A stretch of 64,000 nt of DNA from Burkholderia sp. IMCC1007 (GCF_027257875.1 NZ_JAPVQY010000008.1:62001-126000), one strand, 5' to 3'; shown: positions 46,756 to 56,731, counted from the first letter of the stretch. The notes: generated from the sequence alone by a model not told the origin. Numbers and translations are program-made.

Positions 46756-47886
46756 ATGCAGAACCTCGACAATCCTTCCCACGATCGCGAGGTAGGCAGC
46801 GCCGACGCGACCCAGGACACCACGCGCATCGACGACGTCCGCATCGGCGCGGTGCGTCCGCTGATTTCCCCGGCGCTGCTGCAGGACGAGCTGCCGGTGC
46901 CGGCCGCCACGCAGACGCTCGTCGAGGACACGCGCCGCGCGATCGGCGACATCCTGCACGGCCGCGACGACCGTCTGCTGCTCGTCGTCGGCCCGTGCTC
47001 GATTCACGACCACGACCAGGCGCTCGAATACGCGCGCCGGCTGAAGGCCGCCGCCGATGCGCTGAAGGACGATCTGCTGATCACGATGCGCGTCTATTTC
47101 GAGAAGCCGCGCACGACGGTCGGCTGGAAGGGCTACATCAACGATCCGCGTCTGGACGGCAGCTTCCGGATCAACGAAGGGCTGCGCGCCGCGCGGCAAC
47201 TGCTGCTCGACATCAACGCGCTCGGCCTGCCGGCATCGACCGAATTCCTCGACCTGCTGAGCCCGCAGTACATCGCGGATCTGATCGCGTGGGGCGCGAT
47301 CGGCGCGCGCACGACCGAGAGCCAGAGCCATCGCCAGCTCGCGTCGGGGTTGAGCTGCCCGATCGGCTTCAAGAACGGCACCGACGGCGGCGTGCAGGTC
47401 GCATCGGATGCGATCGTCGCCGCGCGCGCGAGCCACGCATTCATGGGGATGACGAAGATGGGGATGGCTGCGATCTTCGAGACGCGCGGCAACGACGACG
47501 CGCACGTGATCCTGCGCGGCGGCAAGAACGGGCCGAACTACGATGCCGAGCACGTCGAGGCGAGCTGCGCGGTGCTGCGCAAGAGCGGGTTGCGCGAACA
47601 GGTGATGGTCGATTGCTCGCACGCGAACTCGAACAAGTCGCATGAACGGCAGATCGAGGTTGCGCAGGATCTCGCGCGGCAGTTGTCGCAGGGCGAGCAC
47701 CGGATCGTCGGCGTGATGGTCGAAAGCCATCTCGAGGCCGGACGTCAGGATCTGAAGCCGGGCGTGCCGTTGCAGTACGGCGTGTCGATCACCGACGCGT
47801 GCCTGAGCTGGACGCAGACGGAGCCGGTGCTCGACGTGCTGGCCGAGGCGGTGCGGCATCGGCGCGTGTATTCGCGCAACGCCTGA
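46756..47886 (+). CDS. aroG: 3-Deoxy-7-phosphoheptulonate (DAHP) synthase, class I
   Basis: A 376-residue AroAI-alpha-type DAHP synthase, which joins phosphoenolpyruvate and erythrose 4-phosphate in the first step of the shikimate pathway. Visible landmarks are LLLVVGPCSIHD (metal Cys), MRVYFEKPRTTVGWKGYINDP, IGARTTESQSHRQLASGLSCPIGFKNGTDG (phosphate and PEP binding) and VMVDCSHANSNK. The N-terminal regulatory extension typical of feedback-controlled isozymes is present, but I cannot tell which aromatic amino acid inhibits it. CCCCGGAGAATCGCC precedes the ATG. Confidence 0.93.
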   Translation: MQNLDNPSHDREVGSADATQDTTRIDDVRIGAVRPLISPALLQDELPVPAATQTLVEDTRRAIGDILHGRDDRLLLVVGPCSIHDHDQALEYARRLKAAADALKDDLLITMRVYFEKPRTTVGWKGYINDPRLDGSFRINEGLRAARQLLLDINALGLPASTEFLDLLSPQYIADLIAWGAIGARTTESQSHRQLASGLSCPIGFKNGTDGGVQVASDAIVAARASHAFMGMTKMGMAAIFETRGNDDAHVILRGGKNGPNYDAEHVEASCAVLRKSGLREQVMVDCSHANSNKSHERQIEVAQDLARQLSQGEHRIVGVMVESHLEAGRQDLKPGVPLQYGVSITDACLSWTQTEPVLDVLAEAVRHRRVYSRNA

Positions 47887-47895
47887 CGTAGCGAT

Positions 47896-47914
47896 GGCGG
47901 GGCGCTGCCCCGCC
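47896..47914 (+). terminator. GC-rich hairpin after aroG
   Basis: GGCGGGGC-GCT-GCCCCGCC, perfect 8-bp arms with a 3-base loop, 9 bp after the stop. There is no T tract. The rest of the gap to 48263 shows no gene; it carries the promoter of the PRC-barrel gene. Confidence 0.5.
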
Positions 47915-48263
47915 GCGTGCGTATTTCGCTACGGCGGCGGCGAGCGGCCGCGCATCTGCGATGTTGTCCTGATCGACGTGCGCGCAGCCCGCCACCGTCC
48001 GCCACCTGTTCACGCCAACGTTGATCTTCGTCCGGTTCGACCGCCGCGGCGTTGCAATCCGAACGCACGATCCGGCGAATGCCGCTACCATGAAGCCGTG
48101 TTGCACGCTGCGGTCCGGTCACGCCGGTCCGTCATGCACACACGCAGTGGCGGCGCGGCTGGCTGCCACGCGGCGACGAAGCGCGGGGTGCTCACCGATC
48201 AGCCGTTGCGCCCGCGTCGCTTCGCTCCCGGAATCACAACAACCGAACCGGAGTGCAATACAC

Positions 48264-48692
48264 ATGAAGTTCTACAAGACCCTCATCGCAGCAACCATCG
48301 TCGCATCGAGTGTCAGCGCGCACGCGCAGATCGCCGGCGCGCAGCCGCTCAGCGTGACCGTCGAGCAATCGCAGGCGCTGCTCGAAGGCTGGAGCGTGAA
48401 GAAGAGCGTGCTCGGCAAGGCCGTGTACAACGACGCGAACCAGAAGGTCGGCACGGTGCGCGACCTGATCGTCGCGCCGGACGGCTCGGTGTCGGCGGCG
48501 ATCGTGTCGGCCGGCGGCTTCCTCGGCGTGGCCGCGCACGACGTCGCGGTGCCGATCGCGTCGCTCGACGTGCGCAACGGCAACATCTATCTGCCGGGCG
48601 CGACGAAGGATGCGCTGAAGGCAACGCCGGCGTTCCAGTACGCGAAGGTGCCGTCGCCGCCGAAGCCGAAGAAGATCGACGAGAAGAAGTGA
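48264..48692 (+). CDS. Exported PRC-barrel domain protein
   Basis: A 142-residue protein with signal peptide MKFYKTLIAATIVASSVSAHA. The PRC-barrel fold is seen in VLGKAVYNDANQKVGTVRDLIVAPDGSVSAAIVSAGGFLGVAAHDVAVP (about residues 50-97; described in two strands pairs). A lysine/proline-rich tail (PSPPKPKKIDEKK) ends the protein. Such single-domain exported proteins are common in Burkholderia and related genera with no assigned role. It is convergent with the DapF-like gene. Confidence 0.8.
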   Translation: MKFYKTLIAATIVASSVSAHAQIAGAQPLSVTVEQSQALLEGWSVKKSVLGKAVYNDANQKVGTVRDLIVAPDGSVSAAIVSAGGFLGVAAHDVAVPIASLDVRNGNIYLPGATKDALKATPAFQYAKVPSPPKPKKIDEKK

Positions 48693-48913
48693 TGCTCGCG
48701 GCCCGGCGCGCGACATGCCGGGCCCGGTCGATCGCGCGCCATGTCGGACGCGCATCGACGCGCGTCGGCACGATAGTCGGGCGCGACATCGTCGCGTTCG
48801 ACGTATCGCTTCCATCGGGACAATGACGATGCTGTTCGGGGGGGATCCGTATGCAGCCCGAACCGACGGCGCGAGTGCGAATATCGCGGCTGCCCGGCCG
48901 ATCAGCGGTATCG

Positions 48914-49720
48914 TCAGGCGACCCACACCCCGTCGAAGCCGAACGCAACCGGCCCGCTCAGCAGCACGCTGCCCGCGCCGTCCCACCGCACGACGACATC
49001 TCCTCCATCGCAACTGACCCGCACGGTCTCATCGAGCAGCGCGCGCCGGATCCCGTTGACCACCGCGCCGCACGAACACGAGCCGGAGCCGAGCGGCACG
49101 CCGCCGCCGCGTTCCCAGATGCGCAGGCGAATGTGCCTGCGATCGATGACCTGAACGAAATGCACGTTGGTTTTCTGCGGAAACAGCGGATGCGTTTCGA
49201 TGGCCGGGCCGAGTGCCGCGACGTCGATTGCGCCGGGATCGTCGACGAAGAACGTGCAATGCGGATTGCCCATGTTGCATGCGGCCGGTGCGCCGGGCAG
49301 CGGCAGCGCGAGCGTGTCGGCTGCTTCGGCGAGCGGCACGTCCTGCCAGCCGATGCGCGGCGCGCCCATCTCGACCGTGATCAGCCCGTGCGCATCCCGC
49401 GCACAGCACAGCAGCCCGCGGTTGGTGCGCAGCACGACCGACGACCGTCCCGTTTCCCGCATCAGCTTCCATGCGACGCCGCGCGTCGCGCTGCCGCAGG
49501 TATCGAGCGCGGAGCCGTCGGGGTTCCAGAACGCGACGCGGGCGGCCGCGTCGTCGCAGTCCGAGATCACCGCGAGCTGGTTGAAGCCGATGCCGAAACG
49601 ACGGTCGCCCATGCGTCGCACGAGCTCGCGGTCGATGCGGGCCGCGGCGTCCTGACCGCGCAGGTCGACGACGACGAAGTCGTCGCCGTTCGCGTTCATC
49701 TTCTGAAATCCGATCGGCAT
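48914..49720 (-). CDS. dapF: Diaminopimelate epimerase-like protein (DapF family)
   Basis: A 268-residue DapF-fold protein. The start FQKMNANGDDFVVVD is typical. The two catalytic cysteines lie in DTCGSATRG and GSGSCSCGAVV, where standard DapF has CGNG and ACGTG. The glutamate of WERGGG is kept. The altered residues around both cysteines suggest a divergent paralogue, perhaps acting on another amino acid, rather than the housekeeping enzyme. The ATG at 49720 gives the normal N-terminus. Its promoter region borders the transposon-like island. Confidence 0.78.
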   Translation of the reverse strand: MPIGFQKMNANGDDFVVVDLRGQDAAARIDRELVRRMGDRRFGIGFNQLAVISDCDDAAARVAFWNPDGSALDTCGSATRGVAWKLMRETGRSSVVLRTNRGLLCCARDAHGLITVEMGAPRIGWQDVPLAEAADTLALPLPGAPAACNMGNPHCTFFVDDPGAIDVAALGPAIETHPLFPQKTNVHFVQVIDRRHIRLRIWERGGGVPLGSGSCSCGAVVNGIRRALLDETVRVSCDGGDVVVRWDGAGSVLLSGPVAFGFDGVWVA

Positions 49721-49803
49721 GGCGGTTCCGGCATCGAGGCAGGCAAATACTCTACGTGGCTTGCCGGCGGCGATCAATCGCCGCGCGGCGACGCGCCCGT
49801 CGG

Positions 49804-49898
49804 TTTGCATAAATTTGTTCCTACAACATCCCCGCCAATTGGCCGTCTCGGAGATTTCGGGAACAATCTTTTTGGGCAAAAATTTGCATGAAATTGTA
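49804..49898 (+). repeat. Direct repeat pair near the left edge of the transposon island
   Basis: TTTGCATAAATTTGTT (49804-49819) and TTTGCATGAAATTGTA (49883-49898) match at most positions and are 79 bp apart, in DNA that turns suddenly AT-rich. Spaced short repeats at an end are what TnsB-type transposases bind. No TG...CA terminus or matching right end could be assigned, so the left end of the element is only placed between about 49780 and 50030. No gene is seen in 49721-50037. Confidence 0.4.
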
Positions 49899-50037
49899 TC
49901 TTGTCCAAGCGATTTTGGTGACTTTGTAACTAATCCCGCATTGCCGATTTCGATGTACTAGCCTTCTCTCGCAGAAGCATCGCTAGGGCGACCCCGACCA
50001 GAATCAAGTCCGTCGCTCGGATGAGGAAAAGCGCGAG

Positions 50038-52077
50038 ATGGCAACTGACGACTCCGAAAAGCAGCCCAAGTTTTCCCAGCGAATAGTGCGGGGGCGGGCC
50101 ATTGATACATCCCATTGGGTGACGCCGGACGTAGGCGCGATGACGGATTCTCGACAGGCACGTTATTTCGCGAGGAAGAAGGCTGTTGAGTTGTACTTGG
50201 AGGGGGCGACGTCAGAATCGATTGAGCAAGCAACATCTCTCGGTGCAAAGCAGGCGTATCGACTCATCAACGAGCGCTGTCTTGAGACTCATGAAGATGG
50301 CCGAGAGTACGGATGGCGGGGATTGATCCCATACGAAAGAATGCGACCGTATCGGCGTACCAAGCGAATTCGAGTGGATAACTACGGCGGTGGTGCGGCC
50401 GGCGCAATGCAGGTCGTTCTGGATGCCCACCCTGAACTAAGGAGAGACTTCGACGCGAGGATTCAAACTATTCCGCGCGCCGGCAAGCTTGCCGAGATCA
50501 AGCGCTCAAGAACACGTCATCAGAGTTGGTTTCTCGACCAGCTTCGGGCGCTCGGTTACGAGATACGTAACGAATGGCCCTTTAATACAGCTAGCCGCGG
50601 ATACTATTCCATCAGACGTTATATTGAAAAGGTTCTGTCTGCGAATCCGAAGGCATTGGCACATGAAGCAGGCGGGCCAGATTTGGTTAAAAAACTGGCG
50701 ACTGGCGACGGGACCAATCGTCCAGTTTTCAGGTTTATGCAGCGGGTAGAGATGGACGCGCATAAATTGGATGGCCGGTTTTGTGTGTTGCTACCACAGA
50801 TCGGAGGTGGCTTCCTCGAAAAAATAATCCATCGGCTCTGGGTTATTGTCCTGCTCGAAATAACTTCCAGAGCAGTGATTGGGTATTACCTTAGTTTGAG
50901 ACGAGAGGTTTCAAAGGACGATGTGCTGCGGGCGATCAAGGGATCGCTGACCCCGTGGGTTCAGCGGCAGGTGACGTTTTGTGAAGAGCCTTACAAGCCT
51001 GGAGCAGGATTGCTATCAATTCTCGGCCCAGCCTACATTGGCCTCTGTTGGGACGAAACGAGCGTGGATGGTGCGCTCGCGGAGACCTGCCAACATGTTC
51101 GCCAGTCGCTCGAAGAAGTTGTTCGGTCCAAACTGCTTGATCCATCGAATTCATTTTCTAGGCGACGCAGCAAAGACGATCGCCCTTTTATCGAGGCGTT
51201 TTTTCGTCATCTGGCTGCGCTGGGATTTCAGCGGCTATCCAATACAACGGGGGCCAAACCAAAAGACAAGAAAGGACGTGACCCGGACGATGTAGCAGTG
51301 ACGAGTCGATTTCAATACGAGTATGCAGAAGAGCTGATCGATGTGCTGATAGCAAACTACAACAGTACGCCGCATCGGAGCATCGGAAATCGTACGCCGC
51401 TAGAATACGCAGAGTTCCTCTATCGTCAATCGTCTTCGGCGCTACGACATGTAGATGCCGAGATGGTCAATTCGATGTTCAGTGTCCGAAAGCTCTGTAC
51501 CGTCCGAGGCGGAGCTAGTAAGGGGCGTCGACCCTATGTCGAATTCCTCAACGCGACTTATTCGAACGAGGTACTGGGCGCTCGATATGATCTCGTCGGA
51601 TCAAAGATATGGGTAATTGCACATAGGGAAAATGATGCCCGCATTGCGATGGGGGTCGAGATCAGCGGTACGTCGTTGGGTGTGTTGAGAGCGGCTCCTC
51701 CTTGGAATGGTTTGCCGCACAGCTTGGCTGTCCGTACGGCGATTTGCCAAGCGAACAGAGCCAGGAAGTTCGATATTTCACCTGGAATGGATCCCGTTGA
51801 GGCATTGATTCATTATTCAGAAGCGCAACCGAAGGGCAAGCTTCCGGTGCACCCGGCATATCTTGAGGCCCGTCGCATTATTGCAGCCGCGGCGACACAA
51901 TCAGTTGGAGATATGATGCTGGATGCTGCGATGAAGCGGGATGATGAAAATCAAGACGATAAGGAAACCGAATATATTGATTCGAAGAAATCCGATCGGC
52001 GCCCAGGTCATGTCAAACGACCAGAAGCGTCGACGCCTTTGCCACCACGGCGGATCGCGTCGACGAGGTCACGATGA
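50038..52077 (+). CDS. tniA: DDE transposase of the Tn7/Tn5053 type (TnsB/TniA-like)
   Basis: A 679-residue rve-fold transposase. An N-terminal DNA-binding half with helix-turn-helix-like segments (SESIEQATSLGAKQAYRLINE, about residues 58-79) is followed by the catalytic core: Asp240 in RVEMDAHKLDG, Asp339 in LCWDETSVDG and Glu385 in PFIEAFFRHL. A C-terminal Mu-type beta barrel and a charged tail likely to contact the ATPase follow. It is longer than typical Tn5053 TniA and nearer in size to TnsB. Codon use is clearly more AT-rich than the host. GAGGAAAAGCGCGAG precedes the ATG. Its stop overlaps the ATPase start. Confidence 0.85.
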   Translation: MATDDSEKQPKFSQRIVRGRAIDTSHWVTPDVGAMTDSRQARYFARKKAVELYLEGATSESIEQATSLGAKQAYRLINERCLETHEDGREYGWRGLIPYERMRPYRRTKRIRVDNYGGGAAGAMQVVLDAHPELRRDFDARIQTIPRAGKLAEIKRSRTRHQSWFLDQLRALGYEIRNEWPFNTASRGYYSIRRYIEKVLSANPKALAHEAGGPDLVKKLATGDGTNRPVFRFMQRVEMDAHKLDGRFCVLLPQIGGGFLEKIIHRLWVIVLLEITSRAVIGYYLSLRREVSKDDVLRAIKGSLTPWVQRQVTFCEEPYKPGAGLLSILGPAYIGLCWDETSVDGALAETCQHVRQSLEEVVRSKLLDPSNSFSRRRSKDDRPFIEAFFRHLAALGFQRLSNTTGAKPKDKKGRDPDDVAVTSRFQYEYAEELIDVLIANYNSTPHRSIGNRTPLEYAEFLYRQSSSALRHVDAEMVNSMFSVRKLCTVRGGASKGRRPYVEFLNATYSNEVLGARYDLVGSKIWVIAHRENDARIAMGVEISGTSLGVLRAAPPWNGLPHSLAVRTAICQANRARKFDISPGMDPVEALIHYSEAQPKGKLPVHPAYLEARRIIAAAATQSVGDMMLDAAMKRDDENQDDKETEYIDSKKSDRRPGHVKRPEASTPLPPRRIASTRSR

Positions 52078-53054
52078 CATTCTCGCTCCCAAAACATATT
52101 GACCCCACTCACTGCATCGTAACGCAGCAGTATGCGGTCTATACACCGCCCATACACGAAATGATATCCAAGATTGGCGATTGGATCGATCAGCAGTGTC
52201 CAGGGGCGTATCTCATGGGGGCATCGCGCCTTGGGAAGTCAAGATGTATTCAGTATTTCCTCGCTCAAGTGCTACGCGAGCGCTTCGAGGTCGAGCTTCC
52301 TCTCATTGTCTGGATTCGCCCGCCCGACAGTCAATTGAGCGAGGCGGGCTTCTGGCACATGTTGCTGCGAGCTTCGCGATTTGCGCTCGTCAATGTGGCG
52401 AAGCCGCCACCGCGCGCAGAAGGGCGTTACATGTGTCTGCAACGCTTCATCGCGATTGCAGAGTGGGCACGCCGAAACTATGTGATCTTGTTGATAGACG
52501 AAGCACAGGGTATGACATTGCGAGAATGGCAGTGGTTGATGGGACTGCAGAACGATCTCGACGAAAAGGGGTATCTGCTGAGCGTCATTTCAGTCGGATC
52601 GCACCAACTGAACTACAAGTACGACTATTTCGCAGGCACCGGAAATGCCCATGTTTCGGCTCGATTCATGGCATCACATGCGCAGTTTCATGGCTTGCGT
52701 ACAACGGAAGAGTTGGAGTGCGTATTGACAGGCTACGATGTCGACTCTCGATGGCCCGAGGGTAGCAATGTTTCATTTCTCGAGTATTTTGCGCCAAAAT
52801 ATTTTTCAATGGGGCGGAGGTTGGTTGACTGCAGTCCTGATCTCTGGAAATCTTTGCAAAGCCTATCCCCCGATAGTGCCAAGCGATTCGGGGAGTTCCC
52901 TATGCAGCATATCGCTCGAACTATTGAGGCGACGCTTTTTGAATTGGCCCGAGGAGACGATTGGGATGAGGTGACATCATATGAAAACTGGATAAAGCGG
53001 TTAGCTAAGACAAATTTCTCTGACCACATGCGGATTATTTGTCCGCCATCGTAG
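52074..53054 (+). CDS. tniB: AAA+ transposition ATPase (TnsC/TniB-like)
   Basis: A 326-residue AAA ATPase. Walker A is GASRLGKS (residues 49-56) and Walker B VILLIDEAQ (Asp142-Glu143); the sensor region SVISVGSHQL follows. This is the TniB/TnsC pattern, the regulator that links the transposase to the target. It overlaps the transposase stop by four bases (ATGA), so the two are translationally coupled, and the TniQ gene begins two bases after its stop. Confidence 0.87.
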   Translation: MTFSLPKHIDPTHCIVTQQYAVYTPPIHEMISKIGDWIDQQCPGAYLMGASRLGKSRCIQYFLAQVLRERFEVELPLIVWIRPPDSQLSEAGFWHMLLRASRFALVNVAKPPPRAEGRYMCLQRFIAIAEWARRNYVILLIDEAQGMTLREWQWLMGLQNDLDEKGYLLSVISVGSHQLNYKYDYFAGTGNAHVSARFMASHAQFHGLRTTEELECVLTGYDVDSRWPEGSNVSFLEYFAPKYFSMGRRLVDCSPDLWKSLQSLSPDSAKRFGEFPMQHIARTIEATLFELARGDDWDEVTSYENWIKRLAKTNFSDHMRIICPPS

Positions 53055-53055
53055 C

Positions 53056-54477
53056 ATGACATATCTAGAGTTTAATTGGTGGAGCGGATGCGCGAGGGCA
53101 TATGAGTCGGGGTTCAGCATTTTTCTGCGGTTCTGCGAACTCAATCACCTTAGCATTCGAAGAGCCCAAGAAGTCTTGGCATTTAACCCTCATCGACCAT
53201 TCAGCTCGCCTGACACAGAGATTGATCGAATAGCGGCTCTACTAGGCGAGTCTTCCTCAAGGGTTCGTACGGCATTTTATCCAGATCTTAGTTTGAGCTG
53301 TTGCGGAAGCTACAGTCTGAACCCGGGCGGTCGCGACGAGCGTGTCATTCGATTTTGTCCCGAATGCGCGAGACTTGGATACCACAGCATGTTCCATGAA
53401 GTCGCATGGTTAGTCATGTGCCCATTCCATGGTGTTCCGCTACAAGTTGCTCAACCCCCTAGGTATTACGGCACCATACTAGAACACTATATAAGGACAC
53501 TTCAATATGTAATGAAAATGCGTTGCGCTAGCTGGCCCCTTGTTCAACGTGGGCCGGCGGATGGTGGACTTGGTAGTGTGCCGGCATGCATTCTAGATTG
53601 GGCGAGCCGAGCAACAAAATCAAGTGCTGAATTTTCAGATAAAGATATTTTGTTATTGAATTCGCGTGGATTGTCTGATTCATCGTTTAATCTTCAGAAG
53701 CTTGGTCAAATCTATGTCATTGAACCAGTGCCAGAAGAGATAAAAATGTATGTTAAATCCACCGATGTTAACTGGAGGGTCGAATATCGACGATTTGATA
53801 GAGGTGGTGGCAATTTTTATCCTGATGCAGAAGGTAGGCGTGCGATTTCAGTTCTATTTGATTTCTATATGAAAACGCAGCCTCTATCGTATAATCCGCC
53901 ACCATATGTCGAGTATTTAAAAAGCCTGATTGAGGCGCTTCGAACTAAGCAGGTCGCGTGTCACTGCAATTGCTTCGATGTAGTACAGACAACGGGAGAA
54001 GTTCTTTGGCGCAAGGTGATTGGAGTGCACGGTCAGAGCTACAGGGGACGGTGCCCCTACGAGATGACATTGGACGAACTCGAAGCTCGATGGGGGCGCT
54101 GGACCGAAGTTTGGGCGAAGCGTCTCGCGGATCAGGAGTTTGGCAGATTGATCGTTCTTTCGCAAAGCGCTCGAGATTTCGGCTTTGTTCGATTGGCGAG
54201 CGACAACGCGACGTGTTCTGACGAGTACTTCCAGCACCTGCATAGTCCCTTCGATAACTATACGTGGACCCTCGCGCCTTCCGAACTTGACTTGCTGAAT
54301 GCGGCGGCGAAGTGGCAGATCGAGGCTGAGTTTGGCTCAATGACTGTGTGGATGGATAGCCTCAACAGCGACAGAGAGCCATTAGAGTACGAGCATCCGG
54401 CGGGCTTCGTCCGTATTCAGTCAGATGGCGACGAGCTAGTGTTGATGCGCTGGATTCGCGACGTTGATGCCTCATAG
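53056..54477 (+). CDS. tniQ: TniQ-family target-selection protein
   Basis: A 473-residue protein with the TniQ zinc module: FCPECARLGYHSMFHEVAWLVMCPFHGVPL-type spacing (Cys101, Cys104, Cys122, His125). TniQ/TnsD proteins choose the insertion site and pass it to the ATPase. The C-terminal half (about residues 220-473) is long and not recognised; in TnsD proteins that part reads the target DNA. GC content is the lowest in the window. It completes the three-gene core; no TnsA endonuclease, TnsE or serine resolvase is adjacent. Confidence 0.83.
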   Translation: MTYLEFNWWSGCARAYESGFSIFLRFCELNHLSIRRAQEVLAFNPHRPFSSPDTEIDRIAALLGESSSRVRTAFYPDLSLSCCGSYSLNPGGRDERVIRFCPECARLGYHSMFHEVAWLVMCPFHGVPLQVAQPPRYYGTILEHYIRTLQYVMKMRCASWPLVQRGPADGGLGSVPACILDWASRATKSSAEFSDKDILLLNSRGLSDSSFNLQKLGQIYVIEPVPEEIKMYVKSTDVNWRVEYRRFDRGGGNFYPDAEGRRAISVLFDFYMKTQPLSYNPPPYVEYLKSLIEALRTKQVACHCNCFDVVQTTGEVLWRKVIGVHGQSYRGRCPYEMTLDELEARWGRWTEVWAKRLADQEFGRLIVLSQSARDFGFVRLASDNATCSDEYFQHLHSPFDNYTWTLAPSELDLLNAAAKWQIEAEFGSMTVWMDSLNSDREPLEYEHPAGFVRIQSDGDELVLMRWIRDVDAS

Positions 54478-54766
54478 TGTTATCTACCGTGAGACGATTT
54501 CGGGAGTATCTCGACTTCATCCAATTGATCTGCTTGGGGACCGCGAGCCCCAAACTGGCCGGGTAGGTTGTTGAGCGGGGGCGCCTGCGGCCTATGAGAG
54601 CCTTATGCAGAGTGCATTCAGTGCCAACTAAACCGGGGCAAGCTCCCGCGCAGGGGCATAGTCCCGCAGCGCAATGCCACTGTGTGTCGGCTGACTGTAT
54701 GCGATCCACGAACGACGTCCTTCAGAGTGAAGCGGTGGAGCGCTTGAGGTATGGTAACGAAGCGCG

Positions 54767-56347
54767 TCAGCGCAGGTCGGCCGGCATTTTCCAGGGCAGC
54801 AGCGCGTCGTAGTCGTCGACGCTCTTCGTCAGTGGCAGGCGTTGGAACAGCCAGGTGAGATAGCGATACGGGTCGATGCCGTTGGCCTTGCAGGTCTCGA
54901 CGAGGGAATACAGATTGGCGCTCGCGTTCGCACCATCGACGGTATCACTGAACAACCATCCGCGGCGGCCGACGCAGAACGGGCGAATCGCGTTTTCACA
55001 GGGGTTGTTGCTGATCGGCCAGTCGCCGGTTTCGACGTAGCGGATGAGCTTCGGCCACTGCGAACGCAGATAGGTCAACCCCTTGCCGAGCAGGCTCTTC
55101 GGCGCGACACCGGGTGACTGCTCGACCATCAGCGTGTGGATCGCTGCGAGCACATGTGTGCTGTAACGTCGTCGCAATCGCTGTCGTCGCGATGCCGACC
55201 ATGTTTCACTACGCGCTTCGGCCGCGAACAGCTTGCCGATCAGCCTGATGAAGCGCGTCGCGAGCAGATCCGGTGTGCGCGCTGCCTTCGGCACGCTGTC
55301 TTCCGCCTTAACGAAGTACCGTCTCACGTGAACCCAGCATCCCAGATGTACGAGTTGGTGACGCTCAGCGATGTCGTTGTAGGGTTCGTAGCCATCGGTC
55401 ATCATGACCGCGCCCGCACGGATGCCGGTGAACAACTTGTCGCCAAGCCAGGCGCCACGTCCCGGTGTATAGGTAAAGCAGCGGATGGGCACACCCGAAC
55501 CCGTCATCTGCGCCCACAGGTAACTCTTCGTTTGCGCGCGGCGGCCTTCTTCTTTCAGCACCTGGAGCGTCGTCTCGTCGCAGTAGATCAGCTCGGCATC
55601 AAGCAGCGCGTCGCGCATCAGGTTGATGACGGGCTGCGCAGCAAGGCCGACGCGAACCATGCTCGCGGCGATCGTGTTCGATGAGATGTCGCCGCCGAAG
55701 CGGCGCAGCAAACCGGCTTGCCGATACAGTGGCATACCGAACTGATACTTGCCGGTGGCAATCCACGCGAGCGCCGATTCGCTCAACAGTCCGCGGGAGA
55801 TGATACGTGGCGGCGCCGGCGTCACCTTGATGCCGAGCTCACAGCACGGGCACGCATATTTGACGCGCTGGTGCTGGATCACCCGAAGCTGCTCAGGGAT
55901 CACCGTGAGCTGTTCGCTGATCTCCACGCCGAACTCGACGAGTGCGTGACCGTCGTTCACGCAGAAGCGTTCGGCTTCGGGCAGTTCGTGCCGTACGATG
56001 TCGCGCGGCAGGTTGGGATCGAGCGGCTTGCGATGGCCGCGCTTTTTGCGCGTATGGGCGACGACCGTCGTATCGGGTGCATCTTCCTGCGCGGGCGTCG
56101 CGTTTGCGCCCAGCGCTTCGGCCTCGTTGAACAGGCCGAGCTGATCGGAGTCCCGTGCTTCACTCTTCGCGCCGAACAATTCGCGACGGTAGGAGCGCAG
56201 TCGCTCTTCGGCCAGATCGCGCTCCGCCGTCACGAGACGCACCATGCTACGCAATTCGTCTCGCTCTTGCTGAAGCGCTGCGTGCTGCTCACGTATCGCG
56301 AGCAGCGCGGCCAGTTCATCGGCGGTGACGGTGACTTGAATCGGCAT
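54767..56347 (-). CDS. tnpC: IS66 transposase (TnpC)
   Basis: A 526-residue IS66 transposase. The N-terminal leucine-rich coiled coil (about residues 10-55) is followed by the zinc-binding region CPCCELGIKVTPAPP, the DDE core (ELIYCDETTLQVLKEEGR, MMTDGYEPYND) and the C-terminal NNPCENAIRPFCVGRRGWLFSDTVDGANASANLYSLVETCKANG block (described in part; residues about 440-490). The length is normal. It is intact. Confidence 0.93.
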   Translation of the reverse strand: MPIQVTVTADELAALLAIREQHAALQQERDELRSMVRLVTAERDLAEERLRSYRRELFGAKSEARDSDQLGLFNEAEALGANATPAQEDAPDTTVVAHTRKKRGHRKPLDPNLPRDIVRHELPEAERFCVNDGHALVEFGVEISEQLTVIPEQLRVIQHQRVKYACPCCELGIKVTPAPPRIISRGLLSESALAWIATGKYQFGMPLYRQAGLLRRFGGDISSNTIAASMVRVGLAAQPVINLMRDALLDAELIYCDETTLQVLKEEGRRAQTKSYLWAQMTGSGVPIRCFTYTPGRGAWLGDKLFTGIRAGAVMMTDGYEPYNDIAERHQLVHLGCWVHVRRYFVKAEDSVPKAARTPDLLATRFIRLIGKLFAAEARSETWSASRRQRLRRRYSTHVLAAIHTLMVEQSPGVAPKSLLGKGLTYLRSQWPKLIRYVETGDWPISNNPCENAIRPFCVGRRGWLFSDTVDGANASANLYSLVETCKANGIDPYRYLTWLFQRLPLTKSVDDYDALLPWKMPADLR

Positions 56348-56377
56348 GCTGATTGGACAGGCATGCCAATTCGATGT

Positions 56378-56731
56378 TCAGCTCACGCGTAAATATTTCC
56401 GCGTCGGATGCCGCTGGACCGTGGTAATGTCGTCACCGTCGAGCAACGCGTGCAGCAGCTCCGTCGTCATGGTCACGACTTCGGTTTTCTTGTCCGGCCA
56501 GATGAAGTGATCAACCTCGAGGCGCTTCATTAGCAACCAGAAGCCGTTCCCATCCCAGCCGAGGATCTTGATCCGATCGCGACGTCGATTGCCGAACACG
56601 TAGAGCGACGCATCCATCGGGTTCAGGCGCATCGACTGTTCGACGAGAATCGAGAGGCTGTTCATGCCGTACCGAAAGTCGACAGGATCGCGGTGCAGGT
56701 AGACCTTCAAGCCTTCGTCGAACTGGAACAC
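56378..56731 (-). CDS. tnpB: IS66 accessory protein TnpB
   Basis: A 117-residue IS66 Orf2-like protein: VYLHRDPVDFRYGMNSLSILVE, YVFGNRRRDRIKILGWDGNGFWLLMKRLE and FIWPDKK are the family blocks. It overlaps tnpA by 25 bp in another frame, the usual coupled arrangement, and lies 30 bp before tnpC. It is needed for IS66 movement, although its biochemical role is not settled. Confidence 0.93.
   Translation of the reverse strand: MFQFDEGLKVYLHRDPVDFRYGMNSLSILVEQSMRLNPMDASLYVFGNRRRDRIKILGWDGNGFWLLMKRLEVDHFIWPDKKTEVVTMTTELLHALLDGDDITTVQRHPTRKYLRVS

Noticed and set aside
50038-54477. CRISPR-associated transposon
   Set aside because: Transposase, ATPase and TniQ are present, but there is no Cas12k or Cascade gene and no array in the window; TniQ size and context fit an ordinary Tn7/Tn5053-type element.
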